A stretch of DNA of 64,000 nucleotides from assembly GCA_030220185.1 (NCBI GenBank), contig JASPKZ010004955.1, positions 620,001 through 684,000 on the forward strand, written 5' to 3'. The DNA is from Diploptera punctata (Eukaryota; Arthropoda; Insecta; Blattodea; Blaberidae). Positions 1 through 10,731 of this stretch are shown here, in pieces. The position numbers and the translations under genes are program-made. Within the stretch, counting starts at the first letter, position 1. The number at the start of each line of letters is the position of its first letter. The notes below the pieces were generated by a model. It was not told the origin of the DNA and ran no database searches. It worked only from the letters and a program-made list of their open reading frames with translations.

Positions 1-843
1 AAATCCAGTGGTGTTAAATCGGGAGATCTCGGGGGCCACGCGATTGGTCCTCCCCTACCAATCCAACGGCCAGGGAAAATGTTGTCCAAAGTCGTACGAA
101 CTTCATTGGACCAGTGGGGAGGAGCACCATCTTGCTGGAAAACGACGTTAGGCTGCAGTTGTTCAATTTGTGGAAAGAAGAACTGCTCCAGCATGTCAAG
201 ATATGTGGTACCACGAACAGTTTTCTCGGCGAAGAAAAACGGTCCAATGACCTTATTATGTGACAAACTGCACCAAACATTCATCTTCGGACTATCACGA
301 ACATGCTCTTGAATAGCGTGAGGATTCTCCGATCCCCAGATCCGCACATTATGCCGGTTTACCTTGCCTGACAAATGGAAAGTGGCTTCGTCCGAGAAGA
401 AAATCTTGGTCATGAAGTCAGGATCAGCGCCGAGTCGGTCCAGCATCGTATTGGCGAATTCCACTCGTTTCGGCATGTCATTCGGCTCCAGACGTTGCAC
501 TAACTGCACTTTATATGCGTGCAGTTTGAGGCGTTTGTGGACAATCCGTTGTAATGTCGATTTTGGTATTTGAAGTTCCCGCGAAGCTCTTCTTAATGAC
601 TTCCGGGGCTTCGCTCAAATGCGGCTTGAACATTTGCTACCATTTCATCGATGCTCTGCGACCACCACCATGCTTCTTCAACACAGATCCTGTAGCTAAT
701 AATGTATCACGCCACTTCTTTATGCTTCTAGCAGTTGGAGCATCACGGTTAAACACACGCCGGAACTCCCTTTGAACTCTAATGATTGATTTAAACTCCG
801 CATACCACAAAACAGCTTGCGCTTTCATCTGCGGAGTCGCCAT
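1..843 (-). pseudogene. DUF4817/DDE-type transposase, frameshifted, C-terminus off window
   Basis: Role by homology: cut-and-paste transposase that binds the terminal repeats and moves the element. The minus-strand start ATG at 843 opens with ATPQMKAQAVLWYAEF, typical of the DUF4817 helix-turn-helix domain of arthropod transposases (to about position 650). Two small frameshifts between about 655 and 600 break the frame. Downstream the DDE_3 catalytic domain reads continuously: SDEATF near 385-405, NVWCSLSHNKVIGPFFF near 230-285, QQDGAPPHW near 110-140 and SPDLTPLD at 3-26. All three catalytic acidic residues are therefore still present. Apart from the two frameshifts the frame is clean, so the copy looks fairly young. 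The last part of the protein is outside the window. Family placement is firm; the exact lineage is not. Confidence 0.88.
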
Positions 844-1015
844 TTTCACAAACAATTAAATCTAAGAACGAGAAACGTATCTTTGTGCCATCTACCGACA
901 GGATTCGAAACTTGGTGAGTTTTTCTGTACTATGAACGTTGTTTTAAGTTTCTATCTTCAACCGTTTGCCAGTAACAAGCAATTGAAATTAGGTCCATTC
1001 GAGCGGTCCACCCTG
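1..1015 (-). mobile_element. Mariner/Tc-type DNA transposon, one end missing (off window)
   Basis: The element lies on the minus strand and runs off the left edge. Its 5' terminal repeat ends at 1015 and reads CAGGGTGGACCGCTCGAATG inward from there, followed by TA at 1016-1017, the usual mariner target dinucleotide. Immediately beyond the TA the tandem array begins, so the element inserted into the array. The CAGGGTG terminus is shared with the second element at 10732-12229. The other end and the second TA lie outside the window. Confidence 0.85.
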
Positions 1016-1226
1016 TATATTTTTAAAATAATCCTACTTACCGTAGCCATTTTGGATGTATATTTTTAAAATAATCCTACTTATCTTAGCTATTTTGGAT
1101 GTATATTTTTATAATAACCCTACATACCTTAGACATTTTGGATGTATATTTTTATAATAACCCTACTTATCTTAGTCGTTTTCGATGTATGTTTTTATAA
1201 TAACCCTACTTATCTTAGCCATTTTG

Positions 1227-2945
1227 GATGCATATTTTAAAATAATCCTACTTATCTTAGCCATTTTGGATGTATATTTTTATAATTACCCTACTTATCC
1301 TAGCCAATTTGGATGTATATTTTTATAATAACCCTACTTATCGCCGTTTTGGATGTATATTTTTATAATCTACTTATATAGCCATTTTGGATGTATATTT
1401 TTATAATAATCCTACTTATCTTAGCCATCTTGGATGTATATTTTAAAAATAATCCTATATATCTTAGCCATTTTCGATGTATATTTTTATAATAACCCTA
1501 CTTATCCTAGCCATTTTGGATGCATATTTTTATAATAACCCTACTTATCGCCATTTTGGATGATTATTTTTAAAGTAATCCTACATATCTTAGCCATTCT
1601 GCATGTATATTTTTATAATAATCCTACTTATCCTAGCCATTTTGGATGTATATTTCTATAATAACGCTACTTATCCAAGCCATTTTGGATGTATATTTTT
1701 ATAACCCTACTTATCGCCATTTTGGATGTATAGTTTTAAAATGGCTAGCCATTTTCGATGAATATTTTTATAATAACCCTACGTATCTTAGCCATTTTGG
1801 ATGCATATTTTAAAATAATCCTACTTATCTTAGCCATTTTGGATGTATATTTTTATAATTACCCTACTTATCCTAGTCAATTTGGATGTATATTTTTATA
1901 ATAACCCTACTTATCGCCGTTTTGGATGTATATTTTTATAATCTACTTATCTAGCCTTTTGGATGTATATTTTTATAATAATCCTACTTATCTTAGCCAT
2001 CTTGGATGTATATTTTAAAAATAATCCTATATATCTTAGCCATTTTGGATGTATATTTTTATAATAACCCTACTTATCCTAGCCATTTTGGATGCATATT
2101 TTTATAATAACCCTACTTATCGCCATTTTGGATGATTATTTTTAAAGTAATCCTACATATCTTAGCCATTCTGCATGTATATTTTTATAATAATCCTACT
2201 TATCCTAGCCATTTTGGATGTATATTTCTATAATAACGCTACTTATCCAAGCCATTTTGGATGTATATTTTTATAACCCTACTTATCGCCATTTTGGATG
2301 TATAGTTTTAAAATGGCTAGCCATTTTCGATGAATATTTTTATAATAACCCTACTTATCTTAGCCATTTTGGATGCATATTTTAAAATAATCCTACTTAT
2401 CTTAGCCATTTTGGATGTATATTTTTATAATTACCCTACTTATCCTAGTCATTTTGGATGTATATTTTTATAATAACCCTACTTATCGCCGTTTTGGATG
2501 TATATTTTTATAATCTACTTATCTAGCCATTTTGGATGTATATTTTTATAATAATCCTACTTATCTTAGCCATCTTGGATGTATATTTTAAATAATAATC
2601 CTATATATCTTAGCCATTTTGGATGTATATTTTTATAATAACCCTACTTATCCTAGCCATTTTGGATGCATATTTTTATAATAACCCTACTTATCGCCAT
2701 TTTGGATGATTATTTTTAAAGTAATCCTACATATCTTAGCCATTCTGCATGTATATTTTTATAATAATCCTACTTATCCTAGCCATTTTGGATGTATATT
2801 TCTATAATAACCCTACTTATCCAAGCCATTTTGGATGTATATTTTTATAACCCTACTTATCGCCATTTTGGATGTATAGTTTTAAAATGGCTAGCCATTT
2901 TCGATGTATATTTTTATAATAACCCTACTTATCTTAGCCGTTTTG
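1227..2945. repeat. Higher-order repeat A, period 572-573 bp, three copies
   Basis: The marker variant GATGCATATTTTAAAATAAT starts at 1227, 1800 and 2372, giving periods of 573 and 572 bp. The order of aberrant monomers (short TTATCGCC forms, the GATGATTATTTTTAAAG form, the TATAGTTTTAAAATGGCTAG form) is the same in each copy. Copies are nearly identical to each other while adjacent monomers differ, which is the signature of higher-order homogenisation. Confidence 0.9.
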
Positions 2946-3070
2946 AATGTATATTCTTATAACAATCCTACTTATCTTAGCCATTTTGGATATATATTTT
3001 TAAAATAATCCTACATTACTTAGCCATTTTGGATGTATATTTTTATAATAACCCATCTTATCCTTGCCAT

Positions 3071-4160
3071 TTTGGATGTAGATTTATAAAATAATCCTAC
3101 TTAGCCATTTTGGATGTATATTTTTATTATAACCCTACTTTTCTTAGCCATTTTGGATGTAACTTTTATAATAATCCTACTTATCTTAGCCATTTTGGAT
3201 GTATGTTTATAATAATGCTACTTATCCTAGTCATTTTGGATGTATATTTTTATAATTACCCTACTTATCGCCATTTTGAATGTATATTTTTAAAATAATC
3301 CTTATCTTAGCCATTTTGGATGTATGATTTTGCAGTAACCCTACTTATCTTAGCCGTTTTGGGTGTATATTTTTATAACAATCATACTTATCTTAGCCAT
3401 TTTGGATGTAACTTTTATAATAATCCTACTTATCTTAGCCATTTTAGATGTATATTTATAATAATGCTACTTATCCTAGTCATTTTGGATGTATATTTTT
3501 ATAATTACCCTACTTATCGCCATTTTGAATGTATATTTTTAAAATAATCCTTATCTTAGCCATTTTGGATGTATGATTTTACAGTAACCCTACTTATCTT
3601 AGCCGTTTTGGGTGTATATTTTTATAACAATCATACTTATCTTAGCCATTTTGGATGTAACTTTTATAATAATCCTACTTATCTTAGCCATTTTAGATGT
3701 ATATTTATAATAATGCTACTTATCCTAGTCATTTTGGATGTATATTTTTATAATTACCCTACTTATCGCCATTTTGAATGTATATTTTTAAAATAATCCT
3801 TATCTTAGCCATTTTGGATGTATGATTTTGCAGAAACCCTACTTATCTTAGCCGTTTTGGGTGTATATTTTTATAACAATCATACTTATCTTAGCCATTT
3901 TGGATGTAACTTTTATAATAATCCTACTTATCTTAACCATTTTAGATGTATATTTATAATAATGCTACTTATCCTAGTCATTTTGGATGTATATTTTTAT
4001 AATTACCCTACTTATCGCCATTTTGAATGTATATTTTTAAAATAATCCTTATCTTAGCCATTTTGGATGTATGATTTTACAGTAACCCTACTTATCTTAG
4101 CCGTTTTGGGTGTATATTTTTATAACAATCATACTTATCTTAGCCATTTTGGATGTAGAT
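3071..4160. repeat. Higher-order repeat B, period 249 bp, about four copies
   Basis: The variant GGATGTATGATTTT recurs at a spacing of exactly 249 bp (next to 3320, 3569, 3818 and about 4067). Each unit holds six monomers in a fixed order. Differences between copies are single bases, such as GCAG versus ACAG. This unit differs in length and composition from repeat A to its left. Confidence 0.92.
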
Positions 4161-4696
4161 TTTTAAAATAATCTTTCTTATCTTAGTCATTTTGAATGTA
4201 TATTTTTAAAAAAACATACTTATCTAAGCTATTTGGTTGTATATTTTTATAATAACCCTACTTATCTTAGCCATTTTGGTTGTATATTTTTAAAATAACC
4301 CTACTTATCTTAGCCATTTTGTATGTATATTTTTATAATGACCCTACTTATCTTAACCATTTTGCATGTATATAATAATGCTACTTATCCTAGTAATTTT
4401 GGATGTATATATTTATAATAACCCTTCTTATTCTAGCCATTTTAGATGTTGATTTTTATAATATCTCTACTTATATTCGCAATTTTGGATGTATATTTTT
4501 ATAATAATCATACTTATCTTGGCCTTTTGGATGTATATTTTTAAAATAATCCTATTTATCTTCTCCATTATGAATGTATATTTTTATTATAACCCTACTT
4601 ATCTTAGCCATATTGGATGTATATTTTTATAATAATCCTACCTATCTTAGCCATTTTGGATGTATATTTTTAAAATAATCCTACCTATCTTAGCCA

Positions 4697-4731
4697 TTAT
4701 CAATTGTGGCAGCTTCCCATTGCTTTCCACA
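4697..4731 (-). mobile_element. SINE-A 3' scrap inside the satellite
   Basis: TGTGGCAGCTTCCCATTGCT followed by TTCCACA matches the hairpin-forming 3' segment of SINE-A (TGTGGTAGCTTCCCGTTGCT in the copy at 14361). It interrupts the monomer rhythm. Only about 30 bp are recognisable, so this is either a truncated insertion or a captured fragment. Confidence 0.6.
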
Positions 4732-4990
4732 ATTTTGTATATATATTTCTGAAATAATTATACTTATCTTAGCCATTTTGGATGTATATTTTTATAGTAA
4801 TTCTACTTATCTTTGCCATTTTGGATGTATATTTATAATAGTCCTACTTAGCTTAGCCATTTTGGATGTATATTTATAATAGTCCTACTTAGCTTAGCCA
4901 TTTTGGATGTATATTTCTAAAATAATCGTACTTATCTTTGCCATTTTGGATGTGTATATTAGAAGTAATCCTACCAACCTTAGGTATTTT

Positions 4991-5600
4991 AAAAAAACTC
5001 ACTAACCTTTCCTCTTTTTGAAATATATGTTTTAAATAAACCAACCAACCTTAGCCATTTTGGATTAATATATATATATATCTTTTAAATAATCCTACAA
5101 AACTTAGTCATTTTGGATGGATGTATTTTTTTTTTTTTAATTTTTGCATAACTTTCGGTGCCAACCTTAGTAATTTTGGATGCATTTTTTTTTTAATTTC
5201 CGTATAATTTTCGGTATCTACTTTAGCCATTTTTAATCATTTATTTTAAATTTCTGGGCCATTTTTGGTGTCTACCTTAGACGTATTAGATGCATACTTT
5301 TTAAAAATTTGGGCTACCCCCTTTTTCGGTGTATATCTTAACCAATTGGATTCATCGTTTTGAAATTCTGGGTGGTCATTTTCGGTATCTGCCCTAGCAT
5401 TAAGGATGCACAGTTTTCATATTTCTGGGCAGTTTTCGATGTCTAGCTTAGACAATTTGATTGCATTTTTTAAAAATTTCTTACTAATTTTCGGCGTCTA
5501 CTTAACCATTTTGGATGATTTTTTTTTTAATTTCATGGTAACTTTAAGTGTGTACCGTGGCTATTTTGTTGGATTTTTTAAAATTTCATTATAATTTTCG
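4991..5600. repeat. Decayed edge of the satellite array
   Basis: The TTTTGGATG and CTTAG words persist at roughly monomer spacing, but the units are diverged and interspersed with T-runs (5126-5140, 5187-5195, 5519-5528). New variants with TTTTCGGTGTCTACCTTAG appear. Recognisable periodicity ends near 5600. The gradient from homogeneous core to degenerate edge is typical of an old array margin. Confidence 0.8.
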
Positions 5601-6043
5601 GATCAATGAAGACGTGTAAAGACATTTAAACACAAGTTCATGAGAACAACCTTATTCCTTCGGAATTCCTAAAAATTAACAATAATCTATGTTGTAGTTA
5701 ACATTTTCAAGGCTATATGTTGTTTTATAACAATATATTATGTATGCACGAGACATAATGGAATGTTATCTTATATTAATTCTGGAAACTTGCGCACTAG
5801 ACTATTGAATTTCATCATTGTTATTTTGATAAGCCTCGTGCACTAATTTAAATAGGCAGGCTTGGATTACAGGATATGATCATAATTCTTAAAATCAATA
5901 ATATAAATTGAGTAAATATAGCATAAGTATGTTAATTAATTACGTAAGGTAATTTGTTTTTATTTTCATTTATTCTCTCTTTTTTTTCTCTCACTCTCTC
6001 TTTCATTCGGTTTAACCTTGAATCTACCTTTTTTATATACTTT
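5601..6043. other. AT-rich DNA, nothing recognised
   Basis: I see no coding potential, RNA gene or repeat match here. Short T/C-rich runs occur near 5960-6005. Confidence 0.6.
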
Positions 6044-6457
6044 CAAGGGAACCGTCTCCATTGCATGTCGAAATCTACCATGAAATTTCTCCCAGAGATG
6101 CGTTGTGATGTTCCAACGCAGCGCCCAAAGAAACTGTCGTTTTTAACTGCACGACACAGAAATCGAAGTCAGAATCCAGGAATGGCAACCCACAGATGAA
6201 CAGAGCATATCAACTGCCTGCTTGAGTAAGGAGTAAAATGGGACGCGGCGCGGAAGCAGATAGTGAGGTTTATGCATTCTACCAATTCGGGAGTTGTATT
6301 ATTTCCCTATGATTAAATGAAATATTTGGCGCTGGAATTTAGTGCCTTGTAGTTAAAAACGGCAGACTTTTTTTGACACTGCCTTGGTACATCACAACGC
6401 TTTTCTGGAAGAAATGTCAAGATAAGTTTTAGCACGCAATAGTTGACAGTTCCCTTG
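6044..6457. repeat. Imperfect inverted repeat with about 120-bp arms
   Basis: The left arm (about 6044-6165) and right arm (about 6330-6457) are diverged reverse complements separated by about 165 bp. Both start CAAGGGAAC at the outside and share GCGTTGTGATGT inside. Translated outward to inward, both arms give related peptides (FLPEMRCDVPTQRPKK left, FLPEKRCDVPRQCQKK right). This is either an old inverted duplication of a coding fragment or a fold-back element. No protein family was recognised. Confidence 0.65.
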
Positions 6458-7138
6458 TTAGGAACCATCATTGGAACTCTCACAAATCGAATCATTTTCT
6501 ATGTTTAGCGAATTCCGAAAGAATGTAGCTATTGAGGTAGTTCTCGTGAAGATTATAATAAAGAAATTACATATCTTCATCGATTCTATCTAGTAGACAC
6601 CGAAAACAACCATGACAAATGTATATATTGAAGCCCGCATTTTTTTTAAATCAGACATATATCAGCGAAAAAAGAAAAATCAGGTCGAGTTTTTTTTAAC
6701 TACCAGAGTCAGACCCTTAGGAATGGGGATTAACCTAAAACAAAAATTTTAAATTCATTCTAGAGTCCGAATTTTCAATTTTTCACAATGAAACTCGGAA
6801 TATACTACTGGAATAAAACGAGAAAGGTAGTATGCAAAAATCAGCAAAATTCACGATTAGGAGTCGTATTTTATCTGAAAATTGAAAATTGTTCTAGCAT
6901 CCGTCATGTTTGTTTTCATTGCAACTAAACTGGATAAATTATATTTGATTAACAAATGAAAGTTAGATACCGTAAAGTAGTAAAATCAGATAATAAATTC
7001 GATTTGCTCAATAATTCTCTTAGTTTAAACCAAGAGTGACAACTTTGTATAGTCCGAGGGTCACACAATTTTAACAGTGATGTACGTATTGTTCAATCCT
7101 CTGTTATAATAATTGCGTCTTCTTAATGAGGGATTTTC
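6458..7138. other. AT-rich DNA, possibly an old dispersed repeat
   Basis: No gene is visible. The segment 6785-6930 (AAAACGAGAAAGG, then a GAACTCGGAATAT-like phrase) loosely resembles text at 58380-58560 and 40780-40870, so it may be a remnant of one old dispersed repeat. Confidence 0.4.
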
Positions 7139-7149
7139 TTTACTTTTTC

Positions 7150-7150
<1 letters not shown>

Positions 7151-7198
<48 letters not shown>

Positions 7199-7212
7199 TA
7201 TAATAATAATAA
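7151..7212. repeat. (AAT)n microsatellite
   Basis: About 20 trinucleotide units. Reading frames through it are poly-Ile artefacts. Confidence 0.95.
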
Positions 7213-7514
7213 CTAGTAGGCCTAATAATACGAATATTAACAACATTGTACCTAATGTAATATTAATGAAATACTTGGCACTGTTTATGTTTTGTTAACT
7301 CTTGAATGAAAATGCTGCGGAATTTATTACTTGAAACGTGAGATTTGTTTTCCTTTATACACTGTTCCTTGTAAATGTTAAAGCATATTTCCATTGTCAT
7401 GAACCATTTCTCCGGCCTTTTCTTCCTAGAGTAATGGATGATGTACTGTATGTTGGAAGCTTGTTTATAAACTCTCTTACACCTTCAACAAGTAGTATCC
7501 CTGCTTACTGACTT

Positions 7515-7552
7515 GAGGGCCCGAGTTCGATACCCGGCTAGGGTTGAAAATT
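7515..7552 (+). repeat. tRNA-like promoter fragment (SINE-A-type head)
   Basis: GAGGGCCCGAGTTCGATACC followed by CGGCTAGGG resembles the B-box segment of the SINE-A head (compare 29985-30015). Nothing of the SINE body follows. Confidence 0.5.
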
Positions 7553-7591
7553 GTATTTGTTAAATTCGTGTAATTTGAAATTTTTCAATCT

Positions 7592-7742
7592 CCGGCTCAG
7601 GAGAGGTGGTCTAGTGGTGTACAATTTTTAATCGCTAGATTGTGCACCAGATTCCTGCATCAAATTGCTAAACTTCTGTATGTATGTATGTATGTATGTA
7701 TGTATGTATGTATGTATGTATGTATGTATGTATGTATGTATG

Positions 7743-7773
<31 letters not shown>

Positions 7774-8140
7774 TGTATGTATGTATGTATGTATGTATGT
7801 ATGTATGTATGTATGTATGTATGTATGTATGTATGTATGTATGTATGTATGTATGTATGTATGTATGTATGTATGTATGTATGTATGTATGTATGTATGT
7901 ATGTATGTATGTATGTATGTATGTATGTATGTATGTATGTATGTATGTATGTATGTATGTATGTATGTATGTATGTTGAGAAGGCATGTGGTACTATTGA
8001 TAGCGATTCGTCCGTCGGATGGGGATGTTAAGCCTTGGAGGCCCCCTTGGTGATTTTCGATATGTGCTGGGACTCGGTTTCATCCTTCTCCCTTCTCTTC
8101 GTCATCATGCCTCATACAAAACACTTTATACTACACAGAC
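7592..8140 (+). mobile_element. SINE-C, tRNA-like head and body separated by (ATGT)n
   Basis: The head has an A-box-like GGTGGTCTAGTGG at about 7604. A segment ending TTGCTAAACTTCTG precedes a long ATGT microsatellite (7678-7976). The body resumes with GAGAAGGCATGTGGTACTAT and GCGATTCGTCCGTCGGATGG, a phrase I recognise as a recurrent arthropod SINE body, and ends in a pyrimidine-rich region near 8085-8140. There is no coding function. Transcription by RNA polymerase III and retrotransposition by a partner LINE are inferred from the class. Confidence 0.65.
7678..7976. repeat. (ATGT)n microsatellite, about 300 bp
   Basis: An almost perfect tetranucleotide run with one phase slip near 7770 (GTAATGT). 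Open frames across it on both strands encode only CMYV or HTYI repeats and are artefacts. Confidence 0.98.
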
Positions 8141-8935
8141 ATAAAAAACACTCATCCCACACTCCTCTTTGTACACAATACAAGAATATATCTACGTAAA
8201 GTGGTCTACCGAGGCGGTGCGTAAATTCAAAATAGACAACATTAACGCATCAATCCATCCATTTAGGTACCCGAAGAACGTAAAAGTGTATTGGGTACCA
8301 TTAAAATACACACACCTTCAACTAGTTCAACATTAGATTTATTTCAGTGATTCTGATGTTTCCTCCTTTTATCGGACTTTGGAGTTACAGATCCCTTCTT
8401 TAAACTTGCTGCAATATTTTTAACACGATCCCAGTGATTTTGAAGGCCGTGAATAATATTAAAAATGGCATCTTACTCGTACATAATTTTATCTCCTCTC
8501 CATCAGCGAACCTAACAAAATATTGAAAAGAATAGTGACGTTTGTATGATGTAGCCTATCTATTTTCTTTGTTTTACGGTTTGTTTCCTCCATTTGAAGA
8601 CAACCAAATAGACAATAGTTCTGCTAGTTAAAGTCCCCTAATTTCCAAAATTCTTCCATAATCGTTTCTCTATCCTCTGTTTTTATGCGACCATAGCAAT
8701 TAAATTTACATTTACAATCAGGGCCTTCTTTTGTAATTGTCTGCTCTTTCTTCTCTTGTGTGTGTGTGTGTCTGTGTATAAGACATGCTTCTGTTTCTTT
8801 TGATCTTGACAACTATTCTGAATATTAATGTTTTTCTTCATCTGTTAATTATTAGGCTACGCCATCACTCTGAGTCTTCGTCATCATCATTATATGTATT
8901 ATTCTCAGGAACACTTAATGTTTGTGATGTATTAA
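8141..8935. other. Intergenic, nothing recognised
   Basis: AT-rich sequence with a short (TG)n run near 8758-8772. No reading frame here has a recognisable motif. Confidence 0.55.
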
Positions 8936-9006
8936 GAAATGCATGGAGAGCTTATGTCTGCGCGGCCATGAACCTACGGGTTCGATAGTGCCACTGAGTA
9001 ACAAAT
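8936..9006 (+). mobile_element. LINE-B, extreme 3' end
   Basis: ATGGAGAGCTTATGTCTGCG up to GGTTCGATAGTGCC is the last coding block and stop region of LINE-B (compare 63500-63550). Only about 70 bp remain, a severely 5'-truncated copy. Confidence 0.8.
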
Positions 9007-9102
9007 AAACTGCCGTAAATAATTATATTTAAAATGATTGTATTGTTATGTTCCGAGGAGCTGGAGAATCGAATAGCAGACCCTGTTCATATAAAATCCT
9101 CG

Positions 9103-9180
9103 GCATGGTGGAAATCGAACCCAGCAATTTTAGATCAGAGATAGTCTCACATGCTAACCACCACACTATGACTGCTAGCA
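9103..9180 (-). repeat. tRNA-like sequence
   Basis: On the minus strand GTGTGGTGGTTAGCATG supplies an A-box-like segment and GGGTTCGATTTCC a B-box. The arms do not pair well enough for a functional tRNA. It is probably a tRNA pseudogene or SINE head. Confidence 0.55.
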
Positions 9181-9235
9181 TAATTCGACGTTTCATATAA
9201 ACAATGAAATTAACCTTGAAATATGATGAAAGTTA

Positions 9236-10250
9236 AAGATTAAGTTGTGCCTGTTGGTAGGTGCCGTCGTCCTTAACTTTGTTAAAAATTGTATATAAAA
9301 TTAACGGGAGCGCTTTCGGAAGTTATCTTCCATCTTCTGCAGGTTGAGTTTTCGCTATATGTTGTTGTTGTGTATGGTGATGTTTACTCCAATTGTTTGT
9401 AGCAGCAACTGACTTGTTTTTGACGATCTCGTATAATGGGTTTGACTGGGGTGCGTTCTCATTGAGAAGTGAGGTGTTGTTTGTTTCCTTTATAATTTCG
9501 AGATTCAACAAACAAATCATTGATAAGCTTATAAAGAAACAAAAAAGAAAAAAAATGACGCAAACGATATAACAAAACTTGAAAGAGAATCTGATAACAA
9601 CAAAACGTGGGTAACATTAACATACACAGGAAATGAAACCACAAAACTAGTCAGAACTTTGAAAAAGATACATAAAAACATTAACATAGCTTATAAAACA
9701 GGAAACAAATTATACAACATAATATACAATGGCATAGAAGAACACAACAAATTCAACAACAAGTGAGTCTACAAACTAACATGTAAAGATTGTAATACAT
9801 TTTACATTGGCAGGACAAGCAGAAATGCCAATACAAGAACACCTAAAAGATTTATATACGTAGGTGATAAATCAAGCTATGCTAAACATCTCATTAACGC
9901 AGGTCATCGAATGAACACAGTTGAAAACACTCTCACGATAATCCACCGAGAAAACATTCCAGCTAAGATAAATATATTTGAAGACCTCGAAATCATAAAG
10001 GAAACAAACAACACCTCACTTCTCAATGAGAACGCACCCCAGTCAAAACCATTATACGAGATCGTCAAAAACAAGTCAGTTGCTGCTAAAAACAATTGGA
10101 GTAAACATCACCATACACAACAACAACAAATAGCGGAAACTCAACTTGCAGAAGATGGAATATAACTTCCGAAAGCGCTCCAGTTAATGTCCAGTTTTTA
10201 ACAAAGTTGAGGACGACGGTACCTACCAACAGGAACAATTTAATCTTTAA
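9236..10250 (+). mobile_element. Penelope-like element PLE-1 with inverted end duplication
   Basis: The right part (about 9530-10250) is the 3' section of a Penelope-like retroelement with its GIY-YIG nuclease. The left part (9236-9512) is a near-perfect inverted copy of the last 270 bp (9983-10247), including GTTGGTAGGTGCCGTCGTCC against its complement near 10215-10235. Inverted partial copies flanking the body are common in Penelope-like elements. The reverse transcriptase part is absent. Confidence 0.82.
9540..10165 (+). pseudogene. PLE-1 GIY-YIG endonuclease domain, broken
   Basis: In Penelope-like elements this C-terminal nuclease nicks target DNA to prime reverse transcription. Reading along the plus strand one sees INIAYKTGNKLYNIIYNGIE (about 9680-9740), then VYKLTCKDCNTFYIGRTSRN (about 9770-9830) with the CxxC pair and the YIG core, then KSSYAKHLINAGH (about 9868-9905). 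An open stretch from 9911 to 10165 ends in AEDGI. Breaks: a TGA replaces the glycine before VYKL, and a frameshift removes the EHLKDF segment near 9835-9850. Nothing upstream encodes the reverse transcriptase, so this is a 5'-truncated, inactive copy. Confidence 0.85.
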
Positions 10251-10729
10251 CGTTCATCATATGACTTCACCTCAACGGAATTTGATATGAATTTTACTAG
10301 TATTGAACCTTGAAATGCAACAAACTTGCATTAACGAGAAATAATAAATACTACTACAATTATACCGATATAAGTAGGCGTTGTACACATATTACCATAG
10401 TTGACAGTAATGGATCAAGGTGCCTTTAAAATAATATTTTATCAAGGTAAATTATTGTTTGTGATTTATTGTATCAAATCGTGTCTACAGCAGATGTCAT
10501 TGTTTACAAGTTTAGAAAACGTAAGAGTTTAACTTTATTTCTTACCTGGGATTCGATATTTGGTACATGAGATTCATTATTTGTCACATCTGGTTGATAG
10601 TCTGGATTCATATATGAATCATCAAACTCCGAATCACTGTCACAAAGCCATCGTTTCAATATTTCACCGTTATTTTTCGCCACGTCTGAAAACGGTAACT
10701 TCCTTCATGCAGACATCTTGTACCAGATG
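10251..10729. other. Intergenic, nothing recognised
   Basis: AT-rich sequence between two transposable elements. No motif is visible on either strand. Confidence 0.55.
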
Positions 10730-10731
10730 TA

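Larger units (their letters stand above)
1018..4990. repeat. Tandem satellite array, about 43-bp monomer
   Basis: Close to 90 imperfect copies of a unit of about 43 bp. Each contains the core TTTTGGATGTATATTTTTAT, then ATAATAACCCTACTTATC and TTAGCCA. Monomers vary from about 34 to 45 bp through loss of parts of the TTAG/ATAATAA segments. The array begins right at the mariner duplication at 1016-1017. Open reading frames across it (3110-4045) simply repeat with the array and are not genes. Two distinct higher-order periods occur within it and are listed separately. Confidence 0.97.

Noticed and set aside
3110..4045. Four in-frame peptides of 62-75 residues repeating every 249 bp
   Set aside because: They are translations of the satellite; their periodicity equals the repeat and the sequence has no coding features.
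1018..5600. CRISPR-like array
   Set aside because: The whole unit repeats; there are no unique spacers between constant repeats, and the context is eukaryotic.
7628..8053. Long open frames on both strands (CMYV or HTYI repeats)
   Set aside because: Pure (ATGT)n microsatellite read in different frames.
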